A stretch of DNA of 64,000 bases from Setaria digitata. Lineage: Eukaryota; Nematoda; Chromadorea; Rhabditida; Setariidae. Location: NCBI GenBank assembly GCA_003640385.1, contig RCAB01000129.1, positions 1-64,000 on the forward strand, read 5' to 3'. Position numbers and translations under genes: made by a program. This document shows, one piece after another, positions 38,749-62,200 of the stretch; the first letter of the stretch is position 1, and every line of letters begins with the position of its first letter. The notes below the pieces were generated by a model. That model searched no databases. It saw only the letters and a list, made by a program, of their open reading frames with translations, and had not been told where the DNA came from.

Positions 38749-41580
38749 TTATCTCTTGCTTTCCGAACGAGCTCTTTTTTGCCCTGTCTAAACATAAAAT
38801 TGATTTTAAAAAAATGACAATAGATTTAATAAAGAACTCTTTCTTCAGCTGACTGCTTATCTGACAAATAAAGACTTGTACAAAGTAAAAACTTAACTTT
38901 CCATAATTATTTGCGTCATGTCTTGGCCAAGTATTTTGTTATTTGGTCGTTGTAATGGTAACTGAGGTATTTTTAGAAAAGTACGGATTGAAGGGATTTT
39001 GAACATTCCAGAGAACACTACAGATATCAAATTCGATGTACACCAGTATAACGCTATAGCCTGAAATTTCAAAAAGTATGCAATTTATAGATTTCATTTA
39101 GGTAATTGATAGCAAAATCATACGCGTGAATAGCACATTATACCAAGTCTAGAACTACCTATTTGAATTCACAAGGTCAAAGTCACCTAACTTACTAACA
39201 TCTAATTGTTGCAAAATAGTTAAGCTTCAGTAAAGCTCTTCCTTTCTGAATAGAAGGTCTACTTAATTTTAAAAAAAATAAACAAATAAATTGGTATTTT
39301 TTTAAAAAAAAAATAAATAAATCGTTATATAATTTAATCAAGCATTAGCAAGTACATTATTTAGAAATGTTGAAAACTTACTGAAGAAACTTTGGTGCTA
39401 CACGCAAAAACGGCAACTGGTGCAACCCTAGTGAGCACCTTTTGCATATACGGATTAACGGTTTGATTTGTCCCACCAGTCTCAGCACCCAACTAAATAT
39501 GAACAATTTTGCATGTAATAAAAGAAAAGAAAGAAAGCAGTAGGAATAAATAAAGCTTGTAACTCAGTAAAATTAATTTCAGTATTTTCTATATTCTTTG
39601 ACCTTCCCTCTGACTGTGACTCAAATCAATTTACTTTAAATACAGCCGCGACAGTGAGGGCCGAAAAAAATGGAAGTAGATAATATGGATCAGGTGCTGT
39701 TAAATCTTTGAACCAATACAAGCCACCTGTATTCAGACCAGGAAAGCTGAAAAAAAAAGACTTTATTTGGTGTGAGAAATATTTTTGAAAAGTAAAAATC
39801 CATAAAGAAATAATTTTGAAGCTTACGCAACATCAGCCAGTTTCTTGACTGCAATAAATTGTGTCATAAAAATAGCACCATTAAGACTCATAATCATAAA
39901 CTGTCGATATAATTTGATATCCTTCGATTTCAAGAAATCTTTCATTTCTTTCTGAGCTTCCATAGCTAAAATACAAATACTCTAAAACTACCACTTACTG
40001 GTATATGAATTATATAAGCATAATTAACATTTGAAATCTAATAAATATGACTTTATTTTTGCACTGTATTTATATCTTAGGGACTGACATCACTAAGCAT
40101 GCTACTTTTCCCTGTGCACATTTTGATACATAAAAAAAAAAAGAAAAATTCGATGGTACAGTTGTTCATATAAAAAGAAACAGAAATATTCACAGTGTTA
40201 ATCCTGAACTAGAATAGAGAGGAAAGAGGAAGAGGGAAAAAAATGGATTTTCCTTAAATTTTGGAGAATTTCATGGAAAAGGTCATACCCACATAAATTG
40301 AAGATAAGCAAAGATTAACTAACTGAAGAGATTGAAAATATCTCCACTTTTACACAGGAAATTTCTCGCAACTGGTAAAAAAAATCAATTTAATTCAAAA
40401 TTAGGAAAGAACAGACCTTCTGTACAACAAAAAAAATTTATTTACTCCTTTTTTATTCACAAAAACTTCCTTCTTTATATGTGTTCCTGAAAGGAATAAA
40501 ATTAGTTAATAAAGAACAGACTTTCCAAAAAATTCCCGTTTCTTTGAGCACTTTCGATTTTCCCTTTGAATTCATCAATTTCCTTTTTGTATAACTGTAC
40601 TCGTCCCATAAGTCGATGCGAAGCGATCGGTACAAATATCATCAGTAATCGTAAACTTACTGTGGCTAAAATAGTCTGGATGGGGAACCTTTTCGTCACT
40701 TGCAATTGTAAATTATTCCTGTACCTTCTCCTGCCTACACAGGAAATTTTAACGTTTAGAAAATTAAAAATGACTAATCTACATCCTCCTACTTCAACAG
40801 CTAATCAGTAATGCCAGAATCCAAGCTAACAACGAATAGGAATTCATCAGCTTTAATTCGATGTATAACTTACCACAGATAACAGTTAACCACCAAGGCA
40901 GATCGACATTGAAATGCATATATTCCAATGCTAGTCGAAACCATGACGCCGGACTCCACCATGAAAAGAGATTATACTCTTTGACGAGTGAGTTTCCAGC
41001 AAGAAAATCAAACAAATGGAAATCTTTCACTGAATTCAATTGCAATTGTTCGATCAGGGTAAAATCTGCCGAATCATTAGAAGCTACCGGTGCATTTGCA
41101 GATGTAACCTAACAAAGACAAAGAAATATTTGCTTAGATTTTAATTTGATATATCCAATGGAAATTAGACACAATTCTGCCCAATTCATTACAGTTTAAA
41201 ATCACAAAATTCAACTTTAATTAATGTAATATAGTCCAAGTTATAGCGATATTCATTAAATCTTGTAGTGACTTAAACAACAGCTATAAAACAAAAAATA
41301 CCAAAGGATCCTATCAATTTTTGTTTGCATAACAAAATTACCAGATGTAGCACCAACAACTTACCAATATTTCAGGAGCATTAGGTGAAGATGGAGACGA
41401 TGAAGCACCACCGAAAAAAGAGATACCTCTTGTTTGCGAAATGAATCTAAAACGATCGGCAACCACTAGATTCTGTATGGGTGATACTAATATTGATGGA
41501 AACGATACAGATCCCGTCAGAAGATGTTGTCTAAATCGTAGCATTACCTGTAGATTTCTTGGAAGCATCCTTAAATACAT
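38749..41580 (-). CDS. OXA1L: OXA1L/YidC-family mitochondrial insertase, tandem copy B (short tail)
   Basis: Minus-strand exons: 41580-41365, 41108-40874, 40665-40522, 39965-39827, 39746-39635, 39492-39382, 39060-38898, 38783-38749; 384 aa, all phases consistent. It has a basic presequence (MYLRMLPRNLQVMLRFRQ, with a second possible start at residue 5), FSWWSPASWFRLALEY, and a long charged matrix loop (YKKEIDEFKGKIESAQRNG and AQKEMKDFLKSKDIKLY). These are followed by YWFKDLTAPDPYYLLP, FKLGAETGG and AIALYWCTSNLISVV with FKIPSIRTFLKIP. This copy is closest to the generic OXA1L pattern. The protein stops about 20 residues after the last conserved helix segment, ending RQKRARSESKR, so it lacks most of the basic C-terminal tail that in OXA1 binds the mitochondrial ribosome. 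That loss is read from the sequence; its effect is inference. Confidence 0.88.
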
Positions 41581-42295
41581 GAAACTTGAATGGCCCTTTC
41601 TCTATGCATATTCCTCTTCACAACATGTCCCTTTCCAGCAACCAGTTCACGAACAAGAAAAAAAACAAATCATTACTTCTCCCATATAATTAATTAGTTA
41701 CCATGAAAATTTATAATTAACATATAAATCCTTGCAGTTTCCAAATCTAGGAAATATTATCAGATAAACCTGAATCAAACATCATTCTCATACAGCATAC
41801 AAATATTTTGCTTCAAATTTCACTTTATTTTTATCATTGACAATTCAAGCTTCAACGACAAGACTGTATTAAATATTTTCAGATAAACCATAATTGCTAG
41901 GAAAAATATGAGCAACCAGGAAATATGAGAATATATCAAAGGTCAAAGGCGCAAAAATGCCAACATAATAAGGCCATCGTCCAGCAGCTACATTTTTTAT
42001 TTATGCAAATGATGCAACTAATTTACTAGCAACTGAAATTTTATCCGCAGTAGTTACTACAAAAACGAGATACACAAAAAAACAAGCCTAAACTAAGCTC
42101 TTACATCAGTTTAATATTACCATACAACTCGTTATAATCAACAACATCAAATATGGAACGGTGTAAAACCACGATATTATTTCATTTAATTAAGAATAAA
42201 TAGGTTAAAATAATCTGATGAATGGAACGAACTCAATATGAAACCTGCAAGGTAAAAATCTCCACAAGTATTGCAGAAAAAGTTCAGGAAAAAAC
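41581..42295. other. Spacer between OXA1-like copies B and C
   Basis: About 0.7 kb between the start codon of copy B and the stop codon of copy C. Nothing codes recognisably here. No conserved promoter motif could be named by eye. Confidence 0.5.
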
Positions 42296-45090
42296 TCAAC
42301 TTCTATGAACCAAAATCTCATCAATTCTAAATTTCTGAGAATCAGATCTTAGCACTGAATTTGTTTTTTCACCTTTCCTTATGGCATTTGATTGAGCTGC
42401 TTCTTTTATTTGTTGCTGCATTAGGTTAGCAATCTTTGAATCCGCTGTAACAGCATTGCTTCCCAAAAATTCTTGAAAAAGTGAGTCCCCTTCAATCTCA
42501 GTGCCTTTCGCTTTTATTACAAGTGATTCGGATGGTTTATCAATTCCTGTAGTTTGGATCGCAGTTTTGGCAGTCGTTTTCGCAGCTCGTGATGTTTCAT
42601 TAGCTCTGTTCCGCCTCATTTCTAAAATACCAATTTTTTGCCCTTTATTTTTCAATCATAAACAAATACAGTTTAAAATGTGATGAGAAATACAAAAATA
42701 CCAGTAACATAGTTCAGGAACTCCATACGACGAAGTTCCACAGGATCTAAGCAACTGCTAGGCAAATGCAATAAAGAGCGCATTGTACGGGTCCCTAATA
42801 TTGTCGTATGCATGCCACTAATTAAACTTGAAGTGATCCAGTATACGCAGATAGCCTTAAATAGGCAATTTGGTAAAGAATTTAAAAGAAAAAAAAAAAG
42901 GAAAATTATAAACTACATATTTCAGAATGAAAAGCGATTAGAGCAATTTTCGATAGGTTTTTAAATTAAAAATAATATTGAGAGCTTGGACTAAAGGTTA
43001 GATGCTAGCATACTTTATCCTGGCACTGTCCAACAGTTTATATGCAAATAATAATTTTTGCATTAAAGCTCTAATTTTAGTCTTTCTCTGAGTGCTACTT
43101 ACAGCGGGAACATTGCTAGCGACGAAAAATGAACATGCAGCGATTGGATATATCGTATTACTTGGCTTTATCCCTAACATCCAGTTGCTCACAGTTTTCT
43201 GAATTTGCAATATTTCAATCCATTTCTGAAATTGATAAGGTCGAAATTAGAATTCTTCTTTTTAACAATATCTTTTATTCAAAAAAACTAAGAAAGATAA
43301 ATAACAGAAGATAAGGGATGCCGTCAGAAATTCCAATATAAAATAAGACTTCGAAAGCGATCTAAGGGAACAAATTTTTAACGTTCTTACATAATTCCTA
43401 AAACAACTAAAATAAACTAGATATTGAAAAATAGTAACAAACAGTAACAGCGCACAAGCCTTCTCCCAGAAATGAACAATTTTCGTCTTTCTTTAATTCG
43501 CTATTCGCTACTAGAAGATATTCAAATTTACTGATTCGTATAATTCGATCTTACCTTACTGGTAAAAGTAAAAGAGATCGCAGTCACCATGGGCAATAGA
43601 TATGCAGGATCTGGTACTGTTAGATCAGTAAATGATAGCACACCACTTACTGCCCAATTCGGATAACTGAAAATACCACAAGTAGAAAAAAGTGTTGTTT
43701 CTAATTAAAAATCCTGAAATGTTTTAAAATGAACTTTGCACCAAAGAAAAAGCATACACAACTTCAGCCATTTTCTTGATACCACAATATTGTGTCAGTA
43801 ACAATCCGGCGCTTGAGGAATACAGTATGGCTGAACCAACTCGACTTCGAATTCCTAGAAATAGACATTCTTTAATATATATTATGAAATTATAAACATA
43901 AAAGCTGCAAGCAAAATCTGCTTACGATGTGAAAATGGAAGGTGTGAAGTTTCGATTCTTGTTCTTTTCCATAAAATTAAAGCAGGCAAATAGAGTGTGA
44001 CCACTCGAAGAAAGACAGTAGCTGAAAAGTTGCAAATACTATCGGAATATTAAAGATGTACACTTCGTATTCATTTAATCGGATTTCGGAAAAAAATTTT
44101 TCTTAAAAAAAGAGAGTAAACGAGAAATTAATATTAGATGGATTAAAAACATTCGAAGGATTATGCGATGACGGCTTAGAACTTGCCGATTAATCTGAGT
44201 GCTGTGAAGCCCTAATCGAAATGTCTTTGAAGCAATCAGAAATCGTAAAGAATTGGAATAACCAGAAGATAGTAAGGGAAATAGAAGCTTTTACAGTGAT
44301 AATAGTATTACTGAGTAAAAACTATCTCAAATGACTAATGAAAACCGAAAACAATAATTCAAAAAGAACCCTAAAAAAAGTAAGAAATTTGTTTGAAAGT
44401 GAAATAACTGCACACTGAATAGTGATAGAAATCATGAAACTTCACCACATATTATAGCACCAAGCCACGATAAATCGTAGTTTGTATGTAAGATTTCTAG
44501 CATCACTCGGTACCATGAGGAAGGTTTCCACCAAATGTACAGGCCTAACTGCTCAAGCGATGTACTATTTAAGCCAGAATCTTCAATTAAATTTTGCGCA
44601 GAACCGCATAATGCTTTTATCGATTGATCGAACCACTGAACAACAGGAAGAGCCTAAAGATAGTTATTTCTGCTACTAATTAAATTCATTTTATTGAGAC
44701 AAATGATCAGATTCTAAAAATTACTATGTAACACTTATATGAAGGATGTGAACAACACTGCAAAAATGTAAAAAATCATTGTAAGGATTGCTGCAAAGAA
44801 ATTCTTTCTATGATCCCTTCCTTGTAATCAGTGACTGGTCTAACTTTGAATCTAATTAATTAAAATAAGTAATCGAATTTCTACTAGTTTTAAGTTCCAG
44901 CTAAAATAAAAATAACCTGCAATTCTTTTGCGAAAGTCGAAAATATATTATCTGAAAAACTGCGTACATCGCCCAAATTTTGCCATCTGTTCAGCGAATT
45001 AGAGCTAAAAATGATACCGGATGAAGTGCTGGCAACAGTTCCACCAAGTCGTCTTGCAACAATTCGACATGGTATTGTATAAATGGACAT
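42296..45090 (-). CDS. OXA1L: OXA1L/YidC-family mitochondrial insertase, tandem copy C (short loop, long tail)
   Basis: Minus-strand exons: 45090-44917, 44653-44446, 44021-43926, 43854-43758, 43666-43555, 43225-43103, 42855-42702, 42621-42296; 429 aa, in phase throughout. The start (MSIYTIPCRIVARRLGG) is basic and presequence-like. Core signatures are YIWWKPSSWYRVMLEI, LSFTDLTVPDPAYLLP and AICVYWITSSLISGM with MRSLLHLP. Exons 3 and 4 together are about 90 bases shorter than in copies A and B. The charged matrix loop between the first two core helices is therefore reduced to a stretch of about 20 residues (KRTRIETSHLPFSHRIRSR). By contrast, the last exon is 326 bases and encodes a tail of about 108 residues rich in Lys, Ala, Thr and Gln. 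Sequence divergence from A and B is high, but the intron positions match. Confidence 0.87.
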
Positions 45091-45523
45091 TAATCACAGT
45101 GGCGGTACAACAAGAAATTTCTGAAATAACTGGATTTACAAATAAGACAACTGGATTTACAGTTAAGTGAACAACGAAGCCACATTTGTGCAAATATTTT
45201 CAGTCGGAATGATAGATTTTCGATAAGACTGCAAGACTAACTGGAAAATAAAAATGCTTTTTAAATTCAAAACTAAGAATGACAAGAATAAATAAGCAAA
45301 AAGCAATTTTCACTGGTCATTAAAAGCAGAGATTGATAAAAATGGCACAAATTAATATTAGTTCAAAGAATGACACAAATGATCAGAAAATGAAGAAAAA
45401 TATTAAAATTATATAAAATTATCGAAAAAATCCTACTTCCAGTAAGCTCAAAAATAGCATAGAATTTATGCAAAGTTTCAAGCTGTTTGCATAAGTACGA
45501 TCTAGTAAAATTTATTAAAAATT

Positions 45524-45676
45524 TTAAAAACCCAACATTTTTTGTTTTTTCCATAAATGTTGCATAATCGTAGCATAGTTAAGAAATTCTATTTCTCGTT
45601 CTCTGTAATTTTTGGCCATTAGCACCTGAAACTGAGCTAGAAGTTCTTGTGCGAAAGAGATTCCTGATCCGGAATC
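45524..45676 (-). CDS. Orphan exon-like open frame (50 codons), function unknown
   Basis: On the minus strand a good acceptor (ttctcctag) is followed at 45676 by a frame open for 50 codons to a TAA at 45524-45526. It starts DSGSGISFAQELLAQFQ and contains NYREREIEFLNYATI. Codon use looks protein-like compared with the surrounding noncoding DNA. It lies upstream of OXA1-like copy C on the same strand. A short stretch (IEFLNYAT) resembles MEFLNYVT in exon 7 of copy C, which could be chance or the remnant of a further copy. It could also be an upstream exon of copy C or a terminal exon of an unrecognised gene. Not recognised as any family. Confidence 0.3.
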   Translation of the reverse strand, partial: DSGSGISFAQELLAQFQVLMAKNYREREIEFLNYATIMQHLWKKQKMLGF

Positions 45677-47088
45677 CTAGGAGAAGCAGAAACAGTCAGT
45701 TCCGGGTTAGTTAAAGACAGGAATAAGAAATTGGCAGGTGGGAAACACTACCAAACAGTGAAATATGCTAGCCCGCTAACTATGGGAGTGAAAGAGAACA
45801 GAGAGTGCAAGATGTCAAGTAAAGATTCAATAAAATGAAGGTAGAGAATGATAAAAGGAAGACGTACGTAGGAAATATAAATTTGGAAAAAAACTGAAAA
45901 GAAATTCGTTAAAAGGATTCAATAATTCTTATTTTACAATATATTTTCATTGCACAAAAATCTTATCATTCCCTGTAATCTCCCTATAGCAAATACTATT
46001 TCGCATTTCTTAATTTTTTTTGTCTCGTCGATCAAATTTAATCTTAATTAGACTGAATTAGTGATGATTTTCTTTTTTTTTTTTTGATAGTTTATGAAAT
46101 TTGAAACTAGTGAAAATGAGTAATTTTGTTGTAATTCATATGGTATATTGTATGTAAACATATGCACAACTAACGCTAGAATCGTCATTTGTTTTTCAAA
46201 TAAATTTAATTTTCAAATCAAAATATGTTTCGAAATTTTACTCTCAATAATTAAAATTTGTTTTTTCGCTTTTATTTTGCTCTAATCAGTGAACTGATAT
46301 TGATCATTATCATTATCATAATGATAAGAGCCAATAAAATAAAATCATCAGAAAAGCAATGAAAAAAAAAATCGCCACCTGCATATTACAACTATAAATG
46401 TATTTATCAGTCATTCACAATTTCATTTGTTTTTATTTTTTCCTGATTAGGAGAAGTTAAGAGGTAGCTAAACAGTAGCCAAATATCGTTTAGCTCGTAC
46501 CGATAATGATGTAGTTTGAATGTCGATTAAATTGTGAAAAATGAAAATGAGGTTATTGAGTCATTTCATTAATATAAAAGAAATAACAAGAAATTTTTTA
46601 CAGCAATGAAGAAAAATGCAAAATAATTATCATTTCAAGTTAAATGAAGATAACGCTTCGAAATTCGAAATTTAATTTTTATTCAAATTTAAAATCGGGG
46701 ATTTTTATTGTATTTCTAAGTTGCGAATTTTAGTAAGTAAAAGAAAAAATTTTATTTGACTGTTTGAATTAATTTTAGGATTAAATTTGAAAATTAAATT
46801 ACAACAGAACCCTTGTCGAATGAAATTATAGAAGGTGTTAGGTGAGAAATGTGAGGAACAGAGAAATTGAATTTGTTATGTTTTCGATAATAATTATTTC
46901 GCATTATGCATATTTTTTCAAAATTCTTCTTGGTTTTATTTCTTAATTCTTCTTATGTCAAATCTATTTTAAAGGTATAATATTATCAGCTATCAGTATT
47001 GACAAATTGTAAATTTTCCTTTTTAATAAATGTAATTCAAGGATTTAAGAAATTTAATCGTTCATTTTTCATGTAAATCATAGAAATA

Positions 47089-47094
47089 TTTATT
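47089..47094 (-). promoter_or_regulatory. Candidate polyadenylation signal for the CC2D2A gene
   Basis: On the minus strand AATAAA occurs 129 bases after the stop codon at 47223. The position is reasonable for a nematode 3' end, but chance occurrence is likely in such AT-rich DNA. Confidence 0.35.
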
Positions 47095-47222
47095 TTACTT
47101 GTTATGTTTAATAAAAGAAATGATGTGGAAAAGCACAGCAGTTTACTTGGACAATAAAATTGCTTGAAGCTTTGAAATTATCAGAAAATCATTTCAACAG
47201 TATCTGTGAAATTATCAGAAGA

Positions 47223-59218
<11,996 letters not shown>

Positions 59219-62200
59219 TTAAAACATTTCACGCCTATTTAGTCTGTGATATCTTGAGCGTATTCCTATTTGTCGTCGTCCATCGGTTCGTTGTCGCATT
59301 CGTGACTGCTGTTGATTGATATCGTCAATAAAGTGAATTATTCGATGCAGCATCTCGAAAGAAATCTCGGGAGAAATCTCGGATGAAATGTTTGGTGAAT
59401 TTTTATGCAGTAATGTATTATTATTGCTTACAATACGTTGCGCCTCATGAAGCATCATACGAATTGCAACCTACATATGATAAGTTAGCATCAAATAACA
59501 TTTAATTAATTTAAAATTTAAAAATTGAGTTAATTTTTTAAAAAAATTAACTGAAGCAATTAAAATGTAGTAAAATATGGCATTAAATTGCAAATTTAAT
59601 AAATTCTTAAAGAAAAAATACTGAAATAAAAACAAAAACAGAAAATAATCTATGTCCGAATTAGAAAATTATACCGAAATTTCCATTTAAATAATTAATG
59701 AGGAAATTTGAATAAATAACACCGAACAAATCTAAAATTTAACTAAACTAAAATTTTTAAGGAATTATTTGGAATAACCAATGAGGAAAATGAAGAACAA
59801 ATAATAATAATTACCTTCGGATCCGTTAATTGTTTCTTTAGCGCTGTTTCACTTTTCCTCCTATAACGTTTTACGTTTTCGTAATGTTTTGGCTTCTCTT
59901 TCGTACCGTAAATGATAAGTGTTATATTACTGATAATACCTGTCATCGATTTGTTCGTCATACTCTTCAAGAAAACAAGAAAAAAACGAAAAATTAAATC
60001 AATATTTGCAGGATCATTTCAAATTTTATTACTAAAAAAAAAAAAATTAAGAATGAAACAAGGGTGTTTTTTTTTTTTTAATTTTTGATAAGTGATATTT
60101 ATTAGTTTCATTTTCACTTCGTTGATTTTTGCTAATTACGAATCTTCTAGCATAATTAATCTCATTAAATCTTAACATTCCAAAACTTCAAACTATTCGC
60201 AATATTTAAATTTAAAAGCAATTAAGCATGCATTTGTATTTAGCAACCATAATTTAATTTTACAAATCATTTAAGTTTGAATATTTTCATTGTTATTTTT
60301 TCCACCGAACTGAAAATATTTATCAAAAATTTCAAGCAAACAATAATATCAATTATTGCTTCGCATTTTATGAATCCGGAAAAAGTTATACTTTTCCATT
60401 CTCCTTTCTCCTCTCTTTGGTAACAAACGATCACAGTGATACTACCTTATCCGTATGCAATTAAAACTTGACTAAATTACAAATTTTACCAATTAACCTT
60501 GTCCTCAACGTACAACTGCCAAATTCCTCGTGGATTCTCACCCCATGTATGCACCGACATAAATGGCCAATGTCGAAAACCAGCTGATGATTTATCTTCA
60601 CGACGCACTGATAACAATTGAGTTTTAGTACCTGAAAGAAAAGAAGCTCTTTCGAAGTTTGTTTTGAAATTTGACATAAGTATAAAGAGCAGAAAAGTTA
60701 GAAACCATTAGGTGAAATGATCGAAATGGAAAGATGTCCACGTATGGGATAATATGCATCCAATACAAGTTGTATATGTTCCAGAAAATTTACTTCATTT
60801 TTTTGTCCAACACAACCATCTGTATGAAATTTGATTACCGTTACACTTGCATCATTTATTTGACTAAAATAATTTCTGTATAAGGTAAAGAAAAAAATTT
60901 TTAAATTAAAAAAAAAAATCAAAACATTATGAAAGAATTTTATATTTAATCGCAATTTAAGCATCACATTTGTCATAATATTTCGAACTACTTTTACTAT
61001 AATATATATTTATCGCTAGGGAATATTGTTATTTAACTGTATAAATTCAAAAAATTGGAGAAAATGAATTAAAAAAAATGCATTAGTATAATAATTTAAT
61101 TAACCTAAGAGTTAAATTACTGTGCTATGTATAGTAAATGTATTGCTTAAACTTATCACATTGCAATTTTTTTTCTTTTATTTCGCCATTTATTTATCAT
61201 TATAATATATCTGAGGACTTATTATTGGGCTATATAAACTGAAATATATATATATATATATATATAAAGAAACTACAGTACGGTAATTTAACTGTAACTT
61301 ATGTATCACATTTGATGCAGACTACAGTAATTGTAATGCTTAAATTATACTCAACAACTCTTGTCTTAATTTTTATTTTCATTACTATATACATTTATTA
61401 AAACGGTAAATCTAAAGATTCATTAGGCGATTATTTATGCTATATACTGTAACCATATACAGTATATAGGGTGCATACTGTAAAACTGATAAACTGACAT
61501 ACATGTGCTCTAAGCATTGCGATAACACAAACAGCTTACCGTTTTGAAAAAGTTGGAAAAATAGTGGTGCAAACATGCTGTTCCGGTACATTCTGCCAAG
61601 TTTTCGCTACCGTAACAAATGCATTTGCATCCATTATTCCTGGAAAATCTGATAAAAAAGTTATGGCAAAAATTTCGAATATTTTCGTAATTTTAATTTG
61701 AGATGATTTCGATGGAATTCATTACTTCATTGCTTTCTGGAAGTAAACAAAAAGCCCTAACCAAATCCAAAACGTGAATTTACAAGTAGTCCACGGGCAT
61801 TTCTGTTCCAACCTTCGTTAATATCCAGCAGTGGTATCGGATCTGAGGTCCAAACAATGATATGTTGAACATCACGCCATGTTAATGATGGACTGAGATA
61901 ATTAAAAAAAGCATTTAATTAAAATAAATAAGCGTGCTAGAAACACGTAAAATGGCTTTAAAAAAATATGCGAAATGCTTTTGTTTCACTCATTTCTTTG
62001 TCAATTCATCGAATTCTTCTCCCGTTTTTTTTTTTTTTTTTTAATCGAAACTACTTCCTGACACTATTCACTTATTTTTACAGGCACCCGAAATACAGTA
62101 TAGTTTTATGCACAGTAAGCTCGTGTACCGTATCCACATATTCAGTATTATTTCTGGATGAAGTGTCCAAAGTTTCGGATGACAAACTTAATCAAGTCTA

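Larger units (their letters stand above)
45091..47222. other. Intergenic region between OXA1-like copy C and the CC2D2A gene
   Basis: A 2.1 kb interval, mostly AT-rich and without recognised genes, except for one short exon-like open frame at 45524-45676 (separate entry). A candidate polyadenylation hexamer for CC2D2A lies at 47089-47094. Confidence 0.5.

Noticed and set aside
40566..41112. Plus-strand frames of 81-83 codons (40566-40811, 40861-41112)
   Set aside because: Antisense shadows of OXA1-like copy B exons 2 and 3.
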